From the NCBI RefSeq assembly GCF_934371575.1, contig NZ_CAKRNY010000001.1:1-64000 (forward strand): 64,000 bases of DNA. Reading direction: 5' to 3'. Positions 62,473-64,000 of the stretch are shown piece after piece (the stretch's first letter is position 1; every line of letters starts with the position of its first letter). Made by a program: the position numbers and the translations under genes. This DNA comes from an uncultured Blautia sp. (GTDB lineage: Bacteria; Bacillota; Clostridia; Lachnospirales; Lachnospiraceae). Below the pieces are notes generated by a model. It was not told the origin of the DNA. It ran no database searches and was given only the letters and a program-made list of their open reading frames with translations.

Positions 62473-62700
62473 TCAGGCAACAGCAAACTTCTGTAATGTA
62501 CGGTTAAATTCCCTGCTCTCGCCATGGCACTGCACAGTCAGAACCCGTGTAAGATCCATGCTCAAAACTCCCAGAATGGATTTTGCATCAATGATGATCC
62601 TGTTATAGAAAACATCTATGTCAAAATCACATTTTTCAGCCGCCCTTACGAACTCTTTTACATCTTCTGTCGCATTCAGCTTAATCTGCTTCTGACACAT
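62473..62700 (-). CDS. HPr-like protein lacking the phosphorylatable histidine
   Basis: A 75-aa protein with the HPr fold pattern. The KSILGVLS segment at 40-47 matches the HPr regulatory site, with S41 in the place of Ser46. The active-site region that should read GLHARPA is replaced (NATEDVKEF), so no His15 equivalent exists and it cannot pass PEP-derived phosphate. Bacillus Crh is a comparable His-less paralogue used only for regulation. ATG at 62700 lies 8 nt after AAAGGG; a GTG at 62709 overlaps that site. Own promoter and terminator; neighbours pyrG and purF are not sugar genes. Confidence 0.75.
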   Translation of the reverse strand: MCQKQIKLNATEDVKEFVRAAEKCDFDIDVFYNRIIIDAKSILGVLSMDLTRVLTVQCHGESREFNRTLQKFAVA

Positions 62701-62788
62701 CGTTATCACCCTTTCTGTTTTACAGGAAATAATTATCCTTTACTTTCATCAAGAAACAAGTTAAAGCGTCATCCCTTGATTGAGGCAA

Positions 62789-62817
62789 ATTATGCACTAT
62801 GTTTGAAATTTTGTCAA
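62789..62817 (-). promoter_or_regulatory. Promoter of the HPr-like gene
   Basis: TTGACA (62812-62817), 17-bp spacer, CATAAT (62789-62794) on the minus strand. The rest of 62818-62961 is AT-rich with no feature seen. Confidence 0.65.
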
Positions 62818-62961
62818 GTTGTTTTTTAATGTTCTATTTTGTAACATTTCAAAGGAAAAATATAAATATTGCACAATTCTGTATTCTGCATTTTGGTACT
62901 TATTCACTATTTTTCTATTATGTATATTCCATAGGCATTTGTACAAATGATATTTTTAATT

Positions 62962-64000
62962 CTATATCTTATGAATTTCAAAATCATTTTGTAAATTATT
63001 TTCGTCTGGGATTTCCATAGGATATTTTCCATCAAAACATGCTTTACAAATAGGAAGTCCTCCTGCCATACCTTCCAGATAATCAATCTCCATATATCCC
63101 AGAGAATCGGCACCAATCATTTTGCAGATTTCCTCAGTGGAATGTTTGGCAGCAATCAGCTGATCATTGCTCGGTACATCCGTTCCGAAATAACATGGAT
63201 GTAAAAAAGGCGGAGAACTGATCCTTACGTGTACTTCGAGAGCACCTGCCTCTTTCAGCATGCGGATCAGATTGGCTATGGTAGTTCCTCGTACAATGGA
63301 ATCGTCTACAAGAACAATACGTTTCCCTTTCACAACAGCCTCCAGTACACTTAATTTCAGATGTACACTGGACTCTCTCTCTTTCTGGGTTGGTTTGATA
63401 AAGGTTCTGCCTATATAGGAATTCTTATAAAATGCGAATCCAAAGGGGATTCCGGATTCTTCTGAAAAACCTTTGGCAGCCGGAAGTCCGGATTCCGGTA
63501 CACCGGTAACAAGATCTGCTTCTACAGGGTAAGATTTGGCAAGGGATTTTCCACCACGGATGCGGGCATCATAAACCTTTACTCCATCCAGGGTGCTGTC
63601 CAGTCTTGCAAAATAGATATATTCAAATACACAATGAGCCCGTTTTTTCACTTTTTCTGCCAGCGTAAGGTCAGATTTAATACCGTCACGACTAATGGTG
63701 ATCATCTCTCCCGGCTCTATATCGCGGATAAATTCAGCACCAACTGAAGTGAGCGCACAGCTCTCAGATGCCAGTACGTATGCATTGTCTCTTTTTCCAA
63801 GACACAGAGGCTTTAAACCATATGGATCACGAACTCCGATCAGTTTACGTGGGCTCATGATCACAAGACCATAGGCGCCCTGAAGCTTTTTAGCCGTATT
63901 AAGAACAGCCTCTTCCACACAGCTGGTATGCACCCGTTCCCTTGCAACATGAAATGCAATAACCTCTGAATCAGTTGTGGTATGAAAAACAGCGCCACTC
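62962..64000 (-). CDS. purF: Amidophosphoribosyltransferase, partial (5' end outside window)
   Basis: The C-terminal 345 or so residues of the first enzyme of purine synthesis, which makes phosphoribosylamine from PRPP and glutamine. The visible frame enters at base 64000 with SGAVFHTTTDSEVIAFH of the amidotransferase domain. The PRPP-binding loop VLVDDSIVRGTT is clear, and cysteines near the C terminus (PICKACFDGKYP) are in the usual place for the Fe-S class. The N-terminal catalytic Cys is beyond the window. Confidence 0.96.
   Translation of the reverse strand, partial: SGAVFHTTTDSEVIAFHVARERVHTSCVEEAVLNTAKKLQGAYGLVIMSPRKLIGVRDPYGLKPLCLGKRDNAYVLASESCALTSVGAEFIRDIEPGEMITISRDGIKSDLTLAEKVKKRAHCVFEYIYFARLDSTLDGVKVYDARIRGGKSLAKSYPVEADLVTGVPESGLPAAKGFSEESGIPFGFAFYKNSYIGRTFIKPTQKERESSVHLKLSVLEAVVKGKRIVLVDDSIVRGTTIANLIRMLKEAGALEVHVRISSPPFLHPCYFGTDVPSNDQLIAAKHSTEEICKMIGADSLGYMEIDYLEGMAGGLPICKACFDGKYPMEIPDENNLQNDFEIHKI

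Noticed and set aside
62799..63116. Small open frames on both strands around the purF 3' end
   Set aside because: They overlap purF or AT-rich spacer and have no ribosome site.

Overview
The window looks like a chromosomal segment of an anaerobic, low-to-mid GC acetogenic Firmicute, most likely Lachnospiraceae and Blautia-like (inference). The evidence is a bacterial CODH/ACS cluster, T-box leaders on pheS and leuA, LL-diaminopimelate aminotransferase, a tRNA-dependent amidation set (GatCAB with an archaeal-type AspRS) and a clostridial 6S RNA. I see no insertion sequence, phage, CRISPR array or integrase. Almost every gene is on the minus strand; the exceptions are an aldo/keto reductase, prs, a lysR gene and an AEC transporter.

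Layout, left to right. (1) 1-7221: the carbonyl branch of the Wood-Ljungdahl pathway. Read on the minus strand, the order is a His-rich metal-binding protein, a CooT-like nickel protein, metF, cooC, acsA (CODH), a second cooC, and acsB, which is cut by the window edge. One strong promoter precedes a leader of about 230 nt that contains an intrinsic-terminator-like hairpin. (2) 7420-22846: housekeeping genes: AKR, gpsA-plsY-der, a radical SAM/DUF512 protein, prs, pgeF, yraN, rnhB, ylqF, lepB, rplS with an L19-type leader, map, a stand-alone MotA/MotB-like (ZorA/ZorB-like) pair, and a histidine phosphatase. (3) 22844-33100: pheST behind a Phe T-box, yihY, a SpoIID-family gene, galM, 6S RNA, thrC, and a SleB-type cell-wall hydrolase. 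(4) 33349-40532: branched-chain amino acid genes: leuA with a Leu T-box, tRNA-Pro(GGG), leuD, leuC, a divergent lysR with an LTTR palindrome, a 65-bp tandem repeat, ilvC and ilvN. (5) 40582-46395: a tyrosine phosphatase, AEC transporter, M20 and M18 peptidases, a HAD phosphatase and a cupin. (6) 46473-64000: a glutamine-centred block: dapL, gatB, gatA, gatC, aspS2, an ANTAR regulator, glnA, gltD, gltB, pyrG, a degenerate HPr-like gene, and purF, which is cut by the window edge.

How the parts fit: block 1 makes acetyl-CoA from CO/CO2 and methyl-THF and carries its own nickel-handling proteins. Block 4 builds leucine under tRNA-charging control. Block 6 makes glutamine and glutamate and spends the glutamine amide on CTP, Asn/Gln-tRNA and purines; an ANTAR antiterminator gene sits directly after glnA. 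The items most worth a second look are the unidentified structured leader of the acs operon, the Ser/Arg rather than Ser/Lys site in LepB, the orphan stator-like pair, the pyrG attenuator that lacks an initial G run, and the His-less HPr paralogue that keeps the Ser46 motif. I do not see a complete undescribed defence or metabolic system. Promoters, leaders and terminators were read by eye, without folding or database searches.
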